The notes below the pieces were generated by a model that did not search any database, was not told where the DNA came from, and was given only the letters and a program-made list of their open reading frames with translations. DNA of 64,000 nucleotides from Harmothoe impar. Taxonomy: Eukaryota > Annelida > Polychaeta > Phyllodocida > Polynoidae. This document shows, piece by piece, positions 37,796 through 48,578 of this stretch. The position numbers and the translations under genes are program-made. The number at the start of each line of letters is the position of its first letter. Within the stretch, counting starts at the first letter, position 1. The stretch is from the NCBI GenBank assembly GCA_947462335.1, contig OX381704.1, forward strand, positions 20,166,442 through 20,230,441. Reading direction: 5' to 3'.

Positions 37796-37960
37796 TTATT
37801 GGTAGTACTTCTCGAGTGAAGCGCGTCTTAGTTTCTCAGCCTTGTAGCGCTGAGTGCGGGACCAGTCAGAGAAGATGGCGGAGAAGGTGCAGACCGGGAA
37901 GATGATGGTAATTAAGTTACGACGAACAAGACGCAGCAAACCTGGCTGCGCAACGCCCAT
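37796..37960 (-). CDS. 54-residue single-pass membrane protein, upstream ORF of the NDUFB1-like unit
   Basis: The ORF starts 6 nt after an acceptor (CTTCAG at 37967-37972) and ends in TAA, followed by CAG and a GTAACAG donor (37793/37792). It has a basic N-terminus, one hydrophobic segment (about 16-29, LITIIFPVCTFSAI) and a basic amphipathic tail (RYKAEKLRRASLEKYYQ). This fits a small mitochondrial inner-membrane protein; I do not recognise the family. Splicing to 37539 leaves 8 nt between its stop and the ATG of the NDUFB1-like ORF, so the two appear to share one mRNA. Earlier 5' UTR exons were not located. Confidence 0.6.
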   Translation of the reverse strand: MGVAQPGLLRLVRRNLITIIFPVCTFSAIFSDWSRTQRYKAEKLRRASLEKYYQ

Positions 37961-37966
37961 TTGTCC

Positions 37967-39444
37967 CTGAAGCAAACAGCATTCCAAAATAAGTCCCACA
38001 TTCCTTTTATGCAATTAAAATCACATCATTTCTGTAATAAACTGCCCCGAAGTCATTGCAAATGCCCTGTATAATAGGTGCTTGCGAGTTCACTCGCAAA
38101 TATCAAAACCATTTTATTTCTGGGACTACAGTTGCACGCCGCTCGTCACTCGGCGTTGCTGCAGGCAGTCGCAGGAGATCCACTGCTGGAACGTTCAGTC
38201 CGTTTCCTTTTCACAAGTGAAATTTGCGGCAGTGGATCTCCAGCTAAAAGTTCATGAGTCTATTTCCTCGGCTGTGAAATAACTCACCGATGGCACCATG
38301 GGGAACTATACAAGTACTCCTTTTTGTATATTGTGTGTAATGATCAACGATATTTATCAAAATTTTACATAACTGATCTAAAATAAAACAATTTCATAAT
38401 AGTTAGATGATCAATTCTGATGATTACTCCCAGCCCCCTCCCATGGACTTTTGACCAGGCTGGGACAATTTGTCAGAAATGGTCGGGACAAATACCCGGT
38501 ACGTTTTCCCCTACGATGGCAACCCTGAAGGCCTTTAATTCACATAATAAATCATAATCGAATGTTAGGGAATGGTCAATGTTTATCAAAAAAAAAAGAG
38601 GGGGGATGGAACATGTGGGTCACTGTGTCTTCATTGAATGTGTCGCTATGATCTATGTCACAGTATGTGCGTATGGCCCTGGGGTAGGGGGATATGATCA
38701 CCCCTTTTTCGTTGGACTTACCCAACCAATGATCGCATAGAATCTGACAGGTGCTCTCTTACTACAGTAGAATCTCAAATCTGTGAAAATCCCCCCGACC
38801 CTGTTCTGTTGACAGTGAGTGAGTGACAACAGTTAGCCTACACTTAGTGTTGTTGCATAATCAAAATGGCCACTTCCCTAGCCTATACTATGAGTAATAC
38901 CAGTTTTGTCATGAGTTTTTGTACCCTAAGGTTAATTGTGTCTACGAATGATTGAAATGTGTGTTGATTGTTATGTTGTTTCACACCTAGTCGGTGTATC
39001 TGTAAGTGGATTGGAAAGTGAGAGGCTCACTCAGTCACTGCACTGTGACTGTCTCAGTGTCTGCAGCGAGTGCGACGGCCAGTGCCAGTGAAGGTCAGGA
39101 TGTTATTGTCGATTAACAAGAAATGTGCGGTGTTTTAACTACATTTTCTTTTCATGCAGCTCAAGATATGGTTCAATTATATGCTACTAGTACTGATGCT
39201 TGACAAATGTGTCATTATTTTCAGAATTTCACTTAAAATGAAATACAAGCTGCTTTACTCACCTGTGCTGCTACGGAAATATACGCTCCTCGTTTTGCTA
39301 ATTAGTTTAGTATTGACTCTGAAAATATGGGAAATTGCAAACTAGATCTTTTAACCTATATTGAAATACATATCAATTGATTTGTAAGTTTTACATATTA
39401 GTATTGGGTTATCGGTTTGGAATATCATAATTATACTAACCTTA
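37967..39444. other. Upstream flank of the NDUFB1-like unit
   Basis: No further exon could be placed. Palindromic stretches occur at 38080-38270 (TTGCGAGTTCACTCGCAA near 38082; GGAGATCCACTGC at about 38176 paired with GCAGTGGATCTCC at about 38229), suggesting an old foldback element in the likely promoter region. Confidence 0.4.
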
Positions 39445-40286
39445 GGGGCCATCCATTAATTACATACGCACCAAGGGGGGGTAGGGGGGTCAGGCCAAAT
39501 GCATACAGATGCGTACAGGGGGGGTGGGGGGGTCTAGGCCAATTTTGGCATACGCATTGTGTACGCATAGAGCCGATTTTCTGGTCATTTTGGAATTTAA
39601 TTGGTACCTTTTTAGGTCCAAACATGCAACCAAATTTTGAGAATTTTCTAGAAGAATACTCTCATGAGTTTAGCTTGGCAAACTTCCCCCCCCCCCCCTA
39701 TGACTCGGTGCTAAGGGAGTGGTCATTTTTTAACAACGGGGGGAGGGTCGGTGGATTTTCACGCGAGGGGGGTCAACATTTTTTTTGTCCCCCCCCCCCC
39801 ACGGAAGGGGTTGAAATTCTTTCGGTCCTGCCCCCCCTAGGCAGGTTGAAATTGAGCGTGGCCGACCTCTTTGAGCTTTAGTAGTGCGCCGGCTTTTTCA
39901 CTAAAAAGGGGTGCAATTCTTTTTGGTCCCCCCCTCAAGAGGGGTCCGAATTTGTTTGGCCTCCCCCTTCAAGGGGTCCAAAATTTGGGGGGGGGGGGTG
40001 TTGTTGAAGTGTGGATGGTCATTAGAAAGATATTGTACTATAGAATCCCTCCCCCTAAAGAGCCAGAACCCCCAAAAGATACATATGTAACCATTAACCC
40101 TAATGTTCCTCACTAAGTTGTATAACATCCATTTATTTTATGTGGAGGGGGGGGGGGGGTCAAAGTGAAATGAGTATGTACGCATTGGGGGGGGGGGGGT
40201 AGTCCAAATGCGTACATGGTGCAACAGGGGGGGTGGGGGGGTCTATTTTTGGCAAAAATGTGCGTATGTAATTAATGGATGGCCCC
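39445..40286. mobile_element. Foldback element with GGGGCCATCCATTAATTAC ends and TTA target site
   Basis: Ends GGGGCCATCCATTAATTACA and its complement bound 842 bp, with TTA on both sides (39442-39444 and 40287-40289). Poly-G and poly-C runs fill much of the interior. Part of a second family (GGGAGTGGTCATTTTTTAAC at 39714) is nested inside. A TTA duplication fits PIF/Harbinger-type elements. Confidence 0.75.
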
Positions 40287-40385
40287 TTACGAAACTAACT
40301 CTCTAGCAGTTTTATCCATTTCCCACCAGGCGGCAGGACATGCAGATTTCCCGCGCTAAAAGCAGCTAAAAGGCTGAAAGCTTAA

Positions 40386-40993
40386 GGTGGGTCAATGCCT
40401 TGATGTAAAAGTAGCTAGATTTTCATCAGGTTTTCACCATAAGACCATAATAGCATACACTTTCCAAAGAAACTGAGAAAATAGGGGGGTCCCGGGCTAT
40501 TTTCCGAGATATTTAAGCCTTAAGTTAATGTCTTATGTGATGGATTATACAGTGTTTTGCCACATATCCACATAAAATTGTATTGAAAAGTAGCTAAATT
40601 TCTACATAACTCTCCCAGAGTATAGGCTTTGATGTTTTCTATCTAGAGAATATATTTTCAACACATGGTCCCGCACATATTTCTAAGGTTTAGGCCCATT
40701 GAAATAAAAAAGTTGAAAAAAGATAGAAATATACTGAGGGCTACCTATGTATGACTTCCAATGAGGACAACCACTACAGACTGCATAGCCCAGTGGTAGA
40801 ATGGCTGCCTTTATATTCAAAGGTTGGTGGTTCTCGCCCCGGTGAGGGAAAATCCATATACTATTTTATGACCATTTGATAATACTTAGGCTAATTTGAA
40901 ACAAGGGTGCCCTGGTGTTCTATGGTCAAACTAGAGAATGTACCTGCGCAGAAAACAGCGCAGTGGACGAAAAAGGCATCATATTGACCCACC
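40386..40993. mobile_element. TTAA-site foldback element, copy 1
   Basis: Ends GGTGGGTCAAT and ATTGACCCACC are flanked by TTAA on both sides (40382-40385 and 40994-40997). The interior contains AGGGGGGTCCCGGGCT, shared in type with the element at 43685. TTAA duplication fits piggyBac or Kolobok-type non-autonomous elements. A tRNA-like stretch lies inside. Confidence 0.75.
40782..40845 (+). other. tRNA-like sequence (Pol III box A and B words)
   Basis: TAGCCCAGTGGTAGAATGG resembles a tRNA box A with D-loop (closest to Gly/Glu types), CCTTT and AAAGG could form the anticodon stem, and GGTTCTCGCCCC is a degenerate box B. The acceptor ends do not pair. Probable tRNA pseudogene or SINE fragment carried in the surrounding element. 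Confidence 0.4.
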
Positions 40994-41169
40994 TTAAGTG
41001 AAAGTGACGCCTCTGGTAAATCTTTAGTAGATCTTGGACAATTCAAGACTCCAGTAGATTCCCTCTAGCCTCCCCTTGGACTAGTGGTCCACATTAGGCC
41101 TACTCTTGGTATCCCGGTTCTCACAGAGTGTGCTCAGGCCTAATTACTATTCTGTGGCCTTCGATATTA

Positions 41170-41484
41170 GGGAGTGATCATTTTTTAACAACAGGGGGGG
41201 TGGTGGGTTTCCGCGCGGAGCGCGCTAAATTTTTTACACCCCCCGGTCAAGGGGTCAAAATTTTTTACCCCCCCCCCTTACGGCCGAAAATCGGCTCGCG
41301 CACAGGCCCTTTGAAGCATAATAATGCGCTGGCTTTTTGCCTCAAAACAGGTTAAATTACTTTGACCCCCCCAAGAGGGGTCCAAATTTTGTTGCCCCCC
41401 CCCCGGTCAAGGGGTCCAAATTCCCCCCCCCCTCCAAACCCACCACCCCCCCCCCCCCCCCGTTGTTAAAAAATGATCACTCCC
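41170..41484. mobile_element. Foldback element with GGGAGTGATCATTTTTTAAC ends and TTA target site
   Basis: A 23-bp inverted repeat bounds 315 bp, flanked by TTA (41167-41169 and 41485-41487). The interior is C/G homopolymer rich. The same end sequence occurs inside the element at 39445. Confidence 0.75.
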
Positions 41485-41929
41485 TTACCAAACTATTATA
41501 GGCCTATCAGCTCGGGCCCCCGGGGAGGGGGGGGTACTTGAATTTTTTCTGATAGGGGTGTGCGGCTGGACCAATGACAACCCTTACCCTTGCTAGGGAG
41601 ATTTTGTTTCAAAAACCTACTCTTGCTAGGGCATTTTCGGCTGAAAAGTCCTTGTTTTAGAGAGGAAAAACTCTAAATGTCTCATCGATCAGTAATTTCA
41701 CCATGAAATTTTACCCGAGTCCACAAAATTTCGGAAAAAAATGGGCAGAGGTAGAAGAGGTAGATTAAGCCACTTTTTTTTCTAAATTTAAGGTTACAGA
41801 CACTGTAAAAAAATTATTACAGACAATGAAATGAAAGAAGCAGGACTCCAAGCTTCATCCACCAAGATTGACCAAACAGTAGTATATATTGTATCGGAAC
41901 GGGACCATGCTTAAGTACTGTTTATTACT

Positions 41930-42215
41930 CAATCGATATGCAGCCAATCAGAGGCCGCCATTTGGTCATGTGACCCCCTCATTTGCATAATTACGTAATA
42001 GGCCACGCCCCCTCATTTGCATAATTAAGTAATAGGCCACGCCCCCTTGATCACCAGCCAATCAGAGGAGGCCATTTGGTCATGTGACCCCCTAATTTGC
42101 ATAATAGACCACGCCCCCTTGATCACCAGCCAATCAGAGGCTTCCATTTGGTCACGTGACTCCCTCATTTGCATAATAAGCTTCCATTTGATCACGTGTC
42201 CTCTTCATTTGCATA
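41930..42215 (+). promoter_or_regulatory. Left-arm array of transcription-factor words
   Basis: Exact octamers ATTTGCAT lie at 41981, 42015, 42095, 42167 and 42207. Interleaved are AGCCAATCAGAGG (CCAAT box), GGTCACGTGAC (E-box core CACGTG) and GGCCACGCCCCCT (GC/CACC box). The order recurs about every 50-80 bp. Two more octamers lie at about 42494 and 42797. Confidence 0.7.
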
Positions 42216-42894
42216 ATAAGCCACAACAACATCACGTGGCTCTCTTTGTTTGTAAACAACACCACGTGGCTCTCTTTGTTTGTAAACAACACCACGTGGC
42301 TCTCTTGTTTGTAAATAACACCTACTAAGTTTAGTCATAGGCAGCAGCAGCATCTTCAGCAGCAGCAGCAGCAGCAGCAGCATCTTCAGCAGCAGTGGCA
42401 GCAGGAGCAACATCTTCAGCAGCAGTAGCAGCAGGAGCAGCATCTTCAGCAGCAGCAGCAGCAGCAGCAGCAGCCCGTGGTCACGTGGCCTCTTCATTTG
42501 CATAATAAGCCACAACAACAGCACGTGGCTCTCTTTGTTTGTAAACAACACCTACTAAGTTTAGTCATAGGTGTCTAGAGGAGCAGCAGCAGCAGCAGCA
42601 TCTTCAGCAGCAGCAGCAGCAGCAGCATCTTCAGCAGCAGTAGCAGCAGGAGCAACATCTTCAGCAGCAGTAGCAGCAGCAGCAGCATCTTCAGCAGCAG
42701 TAGCAGCAGGAGCAGCATCTTCAGCAGCAGCAGCAGCAGCAGGAGCAGCAGCAGCAGCATCAACAGCAAAAGCAACAGCCTGTGGTCACGCGGCCTCTTC
42801 ATTTGCATAATAAGCCACAACAACACCACGTGGCTCTCTTTGTTTGTAAACAACACCACGTGGCTCTCTTGTTTGTAAATAACACCTACTAAGT
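42216..42894. repeat. Tandem copies of the 3' end of the Ala-rich ORF with E-box and forkhead-like words
   Basis: Two to three copies of a block: CACGTGGCTCTCTTTGTTTG, TGTAAACAACACC, CCTACTAAGTTTAGTCATAGG, then a GCAGCA/CTTCAG run, then TCTTCATTTGCATAATAAGC. The TTAGTCATAGGTGTCTAGA part is the complement of the last codons and stop of the ORF at 42895-43605, so the gene's tail and 3' flank were tandemly duplicated. Confidence 0.75.
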
Positions 42895-43605
42895 TTAGTC
42901 ATAGGTGTCTAGAGCAGCAGCAGCAGCAGCATCTTCAGCAGCAGCAGCAGCAGCGTCATAGGTGTCTAGAGCAGCAGCAGCAGCAGCATCTTCAGCAGCA
43001 GCAGCAGCAGCAGCATCTTCAGCAGCAGTAGCAGTGCTCTGAGCAACTCTATTAGCATCAACAGCAACATCAGCAAAAGCAACAGCCCGTAACCCAGCAT
43101 CATGTGCATCAGCAATAGCAGCAACAGCGACATTGCGACTAGTATCAGCGAAACAGGCTATGTTTTTAGCAGCTGTACAAGCATTAATAGCACTAGCCCT
43201 AGCAGCAGCCGCAACAGCGACACCGTTAGCAGTCGCTGCAGCATCAGCAGCAGCAGCATCGGCAGCAAGAGTGGTAACAGTAGCAAGAACATTAGCAGCA
43301 CTAGCAGCAGTGGCGAGAGTAACAGCAGCGTTGTTAGCAACATTAGCGACTTCGTATGCAGTATGTGTAGCACGAACGGCGGTAAGAGCTTCACGTCTTG
43401 CACGAGCAGCAGCAACAGCTGCAGAAGTAGCCCTCACACTATCCAGCCACCCGTATGAATCTTGATAAAAACGAACCTCGACGTTGCTACTTGTTAACTC
43501 ATCAGTAACCATGGTCGTCTCCTCCGTGTGGTGTTGTCGCTGCTCTGTAGTAGTGTTGGGATGCTCACATTTGGTAGAACGTAGAGTGATTCCTGATGAC
43601 GCCAT
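42895..43605 (-). CDS. Ala-rich 236-residue ORF, unknown function
   Basis: It starts with ATG at 43605 and ends in TAA at 42895. The first about 70 residues are ordinary in composition (MASSGITLRSTKCEHPNTTT; later FYQDSYGWLDSV). The rest is a long Ala-rich helix-forming region with mixed Ala codons and Val, Asn, Asp and Arg between, not a simple triplet expansion. The final part becomes EDAAAAAA blocks ending twice in LDTYD. Varied codons across 43160-43605 argue for past selection on the protein. It points outward toward the left arm of the 11.3-kb element. I do not recognise the family; a structural or nucleic-acid-binding helix protein is possible, but a non-coding origin of the tail cannot be excluded. 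Confidence 0.4.
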   Translation of the reverse strand: MASSGITLRSTKCEHPNTTTEQRQHHTEETTMVTDELTSSNVEVRFYQDSYGWLDSVRATSAAVAAARARREALTAVRATHTAYEVANVANNAAVTLATAASAANVLATVTTLAADAAAADAAATANGVAVAAAARASAINACTAAKNIACFADTSRNVAVAAIADAHDAGLRAVAFADVAVDANRVAQSTATAAEDAAAAAAAEDAAAAAALDTYDAAAAAAEDAAAAAALDTYD

Positions 43606-43684
43606 GCTGAAGGTGGTAGAAGAAGTGTGTGGGATCGATGTTTCACTCTCGCTTATGTACTAGGCTCCGAGATAAGCCTCTTAA

Positions 43685-44588
43685 GGTTGATCGCTACTCT
43701 TAACTTTTCATCCATAGAATTTCCTATTTTTTTGCCTCAGGTTAGTTTAGATCATTAAGAAATGGAAAATGTAAAAAAAATAGGGGGGTCCCGAGCTACT
43801 TTTTTTTATACAGATTTTTGAAAAAAAAAAGTATTTTCTATTTTTGGCAAAAAATACCAGAAATTGGGAAATTTTCACGATTTTTTTTCTTAATGAACCA
43901 CTGCCCACATCAATGTCATATTTTAAATGAATAATCCTATATTGTGTCCCTAAATAGGAAAAATAAAATTATGGTCCAAAAACAACCCTTTTATGAAAAA
44001 AAGTGGTGATTTTAGGACGATTAATTAAATTTGATGCAGAATTTGTCCACAATATCTTGAAAATAGCGGAAGAAAATCCATAGACTTTTTTTTTTATTTT
44101 CTCAAAAAATAGTTTAGAACATTTGCCAGCATAAAAAAGTAATTTTGGTAGGGGGTCCCGTGCATAATTTTAGGGTTATGGGCCTTTGAAGTTAAATAAT
44201 AGGACAAAAAAGGTCTAAATCTCATATTTAAAGGCCAAAACAATGGGTAAAAGGCCAAGGACCGGGGTAAAAAGTGTATATATCTTATACCCTTGGTTAT
44301 CTTAAGCACAGTGATCAGATCTATATCAATCTCGATAATGATTTATTGGTAAATAATTCCAATATTCTGATTCATGTTAAAAATAGCAAATATCACTAGC
44401 TCAAAATACGTCAAATATTTAAAGTGCGATAAAATGCTCAATTTTATTCGGAATTGTCCAATTTTTGGAAATGGCTTAGTGTGCATATGTATAAATCCAT
44501 CCCTCCAATATTAGTCCATTCTGACAGTTTTAAGCTATATGCGCAGAGAGCTGCGCAGGAGTGCATATTTAATGAGTAGCGATCAACC
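43685..44588. mobile_element. TTAA-site foldback element, copy 2, nested in the 11.3-kb element
   Basis: Ends GGTTGATCGCTACTC and GAGTAGCGATCAACC are flanked by TTAA (43681-43684 and 44589-44592). TAGGGGGGTCCCGAGCTA and GGGGTCCCGTGCATA words link it with the element at 40386. Non-coding. Confidence 0.75.
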
Positions 44589-44840
44589 TTAACTCATGAA
44601 AAAAACTCTCACTAGGAAGGCGACCGGCTGTCTACCTGTGTAGGTGCGGGTTCGTTACATCTTTAATCCTGTTCGACTCCCCGAGGAAATAGATGAAAAA
44701 ACAAAAGACCATCTTTCAAGGACTCGAATCCGCAGTCAGTAGGAAGCTATAAGGAGCTTAACTTGTTTGATTTAAGCTGTCTACCACACGCACGCGCTTG
44801 TAGTCACAGCTAGAGTGGCAGACATCCGTCCGCCCGCTGG

Positions 44841-45590
44841 TGCATGACACCCGGCCTTAAACACCCCCTGTAGGCTTTTTTGTATACACAGTTGAACGTC
44901 TTAATCTCTTACCCAGCTATAATCCTATATACATGTAACGCGCATTACTCCCTTTATGGCAATTATCAGATTGATTTAAGGGTGGAAAGGGCTTAGGTGA
45001 TTAGGTCCCTCTCTAGCTGAAAACAGGCTTAGAACATAACATGCAGTCATCCGGCCGCGTTAAACACCCCCTGTAGGCTTTTGTATACACTCTTGACCCC
45101 CTCTCTAGGTGAAAACAAAGCTTAGAAGATGCAGTCATCCGTCCACGGGCTGGCGCGTCACACCTGTCGTTAATCACCCCCTGTAGTCTTTGTATACACA
45201 GTTGACCCGCTTTATCTCTTCACCGGTGCATGACACCCGGCCTTAAACACCCCCTGTAGGCTTTTTTTTTTGTATACACAGTTTGAACGTCTTAATCTCT
45301 TACCCAGCTATAATCCTATGTACATGTAATGCGCATTACTCCCTTTATGACAATTATCAGATTGATTTAAGGGTGGAAAGGATCTGGAAGAGGGGGGGGA
45401 TCTAGCTGAAAACAAAACAGGCTTAGAACAAAACATGCAGTCATCCGGCCGCGTTAATCACCCCCTGTAGGCTTTGTATACACTCTTGATCCCCTCTCTA
45501 GGTGAAAACAAAAGCTCCGTCCACGGGCTGGCGCGTCACACCTGTCGTTAAAACACCCCCTGTAGTCTTTGTATACACAGTTGTCCCGCC
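44841..45590. repeat. Tandem duplication, about 386 bp
   Basis: TGCATGACACCCGGCCTTAA occurs at 44841 and 45227, followed in each by CACCCCCTGTAGGCTTTTTT, TTGTATACACAG, TCTCTTACCCAGCTATAATC and CAATTATCAGATTGATTTAA. A later word pair (CACGGGCTGGCGCGTCACAC at about 45146 and 45515) continues the pattern. No ORF is conserved between copies. Confidence 0.7.
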
Positions 45591-46492
45591 TTATCTATTC
45601 ACCAGCTATAAGCCCATATACATGTACATGCGATTTTGATTTCCTCTCTGGAAGAGGGTGGGGCTCAAGGTGAAAACAAGATTAGGACATTCGCTCTCTC
45701 AGCTATATAAAGAGCCTCAATTATTCTTGCAACAGCACTTCACCACCGCCCACCTTTTCTTCTGGTACACTATCAGTCACAAGGCAGATGTTTGCGGTAT
45801 GGTTTATACAGGTTACCTACTAATAGCGGTTTGTCTAAAAAAAAATGGGTGAGTAGATCACTTTTTTTTCTAAAAACAAAACCCACTTAGAACTCGGGTA
45901 TGTATATGTAGTACTGTTAGTGTAAGTACACAGTAGAATCTGCTGTACTATAGACTTAACCCTCTGAAGACGGTGGAGCGCGTTAATGTGCAGGTCTGTG
46001 TCGGCGTCACTGTTTTTTTTAGTTTTTTTTTTATTCTAACTAAAAAAAAAAGAAAAAAAAGTCAGAAGTCAATCTACGACCTATCAAAGACAATTTTGTG
46101 ATAAGTTCAAACTAAATAAGAGACAGTTGGAGCGTCTCTTAGTCGCTGTCAAAGATGCGAATAACGAACGAGCTAGTATAGTTCCCCGCTCTTTCGTCAG
46201 ATGGCGCCACAATAGGAATTTTGTACATTCCTACGATGCTCACGAACATTTTAATGCATAATGAGCTATATAGGCAACAAAGCGCGCTTCTAATATATTA
46301 AATATAAAAAAACAATTCAATATTGTGTATTTCTGATAGAATGAGACAGTTTCTTTAAATATCAACTAAACTATAGCGAGATGAAAATACCACACCATAT
46401 CTAAGGCGTTATAAAAGATATACATAGTCAGAACCTCTCACCGAGTCGGTAATCTGAAAAACGGATCAACTCGTCTCTGACAGTGCCACAGG

Positions 46493-46640
46493 GCCCCCGT
46501 CCAACGGGGCTTTTAAGGCCAGTCTGTTAGAGTGATCCATGCTGCTTAACATGAGGCGTAATTAACTACGCCGATGTTGCGCAGCATATAACCAACTCAA
46601 TCAGAGTTGGTTGGCCCCTCTTTAGGGGCCACACAATAAA
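46493..46640 (+). other. Cluster of stem-loops followed by AATAAATAAA
   Basis: Successive inverted repeats: CCCCGT/ACGGGG then CTTTT, GGCGTA/TACGCC, CCAACTC/GAGTTGG, and TGGCCCCT/AGGGGCCA with a CTTT loop, followed after a few bases by AATAAATAAA. It could be a structured RNA or a compact 3' end. The last hairpin resembles, but is two bases longer than, the histone mRNA stem-loop. Confidence 0.45.
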
Positions 46641-46967
46641 TAAAGAATAGAAGACTAAGGGAACGTTCACAAACGTCACCCCTTCCTACGGGGTGGGTGG
46701 GTCTTTGGGTTTAGTGACAAAACAGCGACATGGGAGTAGGAGGGGGGAGAGTCGGAGTTTGTGTGTCAGCTCTCTTTTTTTTTTTTCTTTTTTTTCCAAG
46801 TCTACATATTATTTATGAATAAAAAAAAAAAAAAACACGATAATATAGAGCGCTGATCAAAAACTGAATAGAAAAATAACCAAATAGGTTGGGGAAATCT
46901 CTGCTATCTAGCTGATCGGTCGTTGTCACACGGTGCAGAAAATTTACTTTAGAAAATCTATATTAGG

Positions 46968-47181
46968 ACCACAGACGGGGTACATGTGTCACTTGTCGAA
47001 TATAAGAGATGCCAATGGTCCTTGTCGAATTTAAGAACTAGGTCTTGTCCATTGTCTATTTTGAGAAGTAGTCTTGCCCGTCCTGCCCCTTGTCGCCAAC
47101 TCCCAGCACCCCCGTGTCTCTTTGTCCATATTGGCTAAAACAGGACATTGTTGACTTGTCTATTTTACCCGTCTGGGGCCT
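46968..47181. mobile_element. CAGACGGGG foldback element (TGTCACTTGTCGA family)
   Basis: Ends CAGACGGGGTA and TACCCGTCTGG. The interior has GTCACTTGTCGAATATAAG and TTGTCGAATTTAAG words shared with 48336-48578 and 35238-35475. Confidence 0.6.
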
Positions 47182-47920
47182 TATTATTAATCCCTGTGTA
47201 TAACTTGCAGCTTATATGTTGTACCAAACCTCCTTCAAATGTCGCATGTGTGGATCTAGGAATTTGGGAGGTAGATTGAGATGGGGTAATACGCAATGTG
47301 TTTGGAGTATTTGAAACAAGATACGTAATTTTAATAATGTACAGAAAAGAACGAGTCACACTAGGCGGCAAATTTTGGTATCAAATTAAAAGCTTATGCT
47401 GTCAGTAATGCAGTCAGCTAGGAATAACTTGCATTATAACAACTTTTTTCCGAATTACTGAAACGTGAAAATTGATCGCGAAAATTCCAAATTTCCCCAT
47501 GTATTTTAGCCCCAAGTAAAAAAAACAAAAAAAACAAAAAAAACGCTCTCGTCATATTTTTTCACTGCTTAGTGATGAGAAACAACTTAGGTTGTTTCTT
47601 AGTCTTAAGATAAAAGGCTACATCAACTGTTATGACTGACATATGGAACAGTCCTGAACAGGAGAAGTTTCTGGCTGCAAACATAGGGGGCGGTAACCCT
47701 TCTCCGAGCATAGACAACCACGTGTGCTGCTGAGAGAGATCAACCGGAACTAGGAGCGAGCCAAGTCTGTGCTTGGAGAATAGGCAGTAACTCAAAAATA
47801 GAGGGCGATAACTGTGTGTTATTCTGGGAGGGTTTATTGAGTACAACTTTATAGTATTATAGAATTGAGCCCGAACCAGTTCTATAGACAGAGGAAAAAT
47901 ATATCTCTATAATGTTTCTC

Positions 47921-47962
47921 TCTCCTTTATTGACTCAGGGTTACCACCCTGAGTCTTAGGAG
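47921..47962. other. Strong hairpin GACTCAGGGT/ACCCTGAGTC
   Basis: A perfect 10-bp stem with TACC loop is extended by an outer TCTCCT/AGGAGA pair across short internal loops. It lies inside the 11.3-kb element without a neighbouring gene. Confidence 0.6.
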
Positions 47963-48335
47963 AAGCCTAAAACAGGCGTTGTTTCAAGATAGTAAAACTT
48001 CAAAAATTGGATGCTAAATATCAATACTAAGGAATATTTCAAAACAGTCTAGAAATGAAATAGAATGGAACATACAATACATAGCTACATGTCAAATCCA
48101 TCTAGGTCGCCAGATTCCATCTCTTTCTATGCCAAATATGTCAGAATCTCATTTTTTACTGAGTGGTTATTTTTGATAGTGTAGAACCAATATCTGTCTA
48201 ATTAAAAACCCTTATCAGTTCTGTTTTTACATACAACGAATTTCCCCACCCTTCTAGGCTTTTTCAAAGGATAAGAATTGAGATAGCTGAAGGTCATTAT
48301 GTATGTTTTAAGCCCTTTTGGTGATACCCTACATA

Positions 48336-48578
48336 GGCCCCTAGACGGGGGGATGCAGTGTCACTTGGCGATTTTAAGAAATGGCTATGTCCCTTGTCGA
48401 TTTTTAAGAAAAGTGGTTTGTCCCTTGTCACTGACACTATAAAAATGTCACTACCCCTCATGTCACTTGTCGATTCTAAGGAATACCCATGTCACTTGTC
48501 GATTCTTAGGAATAGGTCTTGTCCCTTGTCACTAGGGTCATGTCGATTTGTCGATTTTACCCGTCTGGGGGCCCCTCT
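48336..48578. mobile_element. CAGACGGG-family foldback element, second copy
   Basis: Begins GGCCCCTAGACGGGG and ends CCCGTCTGGGGGCCCC, with ACATA on both sides (48331-48335 and 48579-48583), a likely 5-bp target duplication. The interior carries GTCACTTGTCGATTCTAAGG repeats. Confidence 0.65.

Noticed and set aside
42192..42859. Leu-rich and Ala-rich ORFs on both strands
   Set aside because: Frames of GCA/CAG runs in the duplicated tail blocks; only the ORF at 42895-43605 has a non-repetitive start.
44695..44735. tRNA on the minus strand (box B word GGATTCGAGTCC)
   Set aside because: No matching box A or acceptor stem was found at tRNA spacing.
46438..46450. ACCGAGTCGGT, reminiscent of the 3' hairpin of a Cas9 guide-RNA scaffold
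   Set aside because: Only 11 bases match, no repeat-spacer array or cas gene exists and the DNA is animal; chance palindrome.
46610..46635. Histone mRNA 3' stem-loop
   Set aside because: The stem is at least one pair longer and the loop differs from the consensus; no histone gene is nearby.
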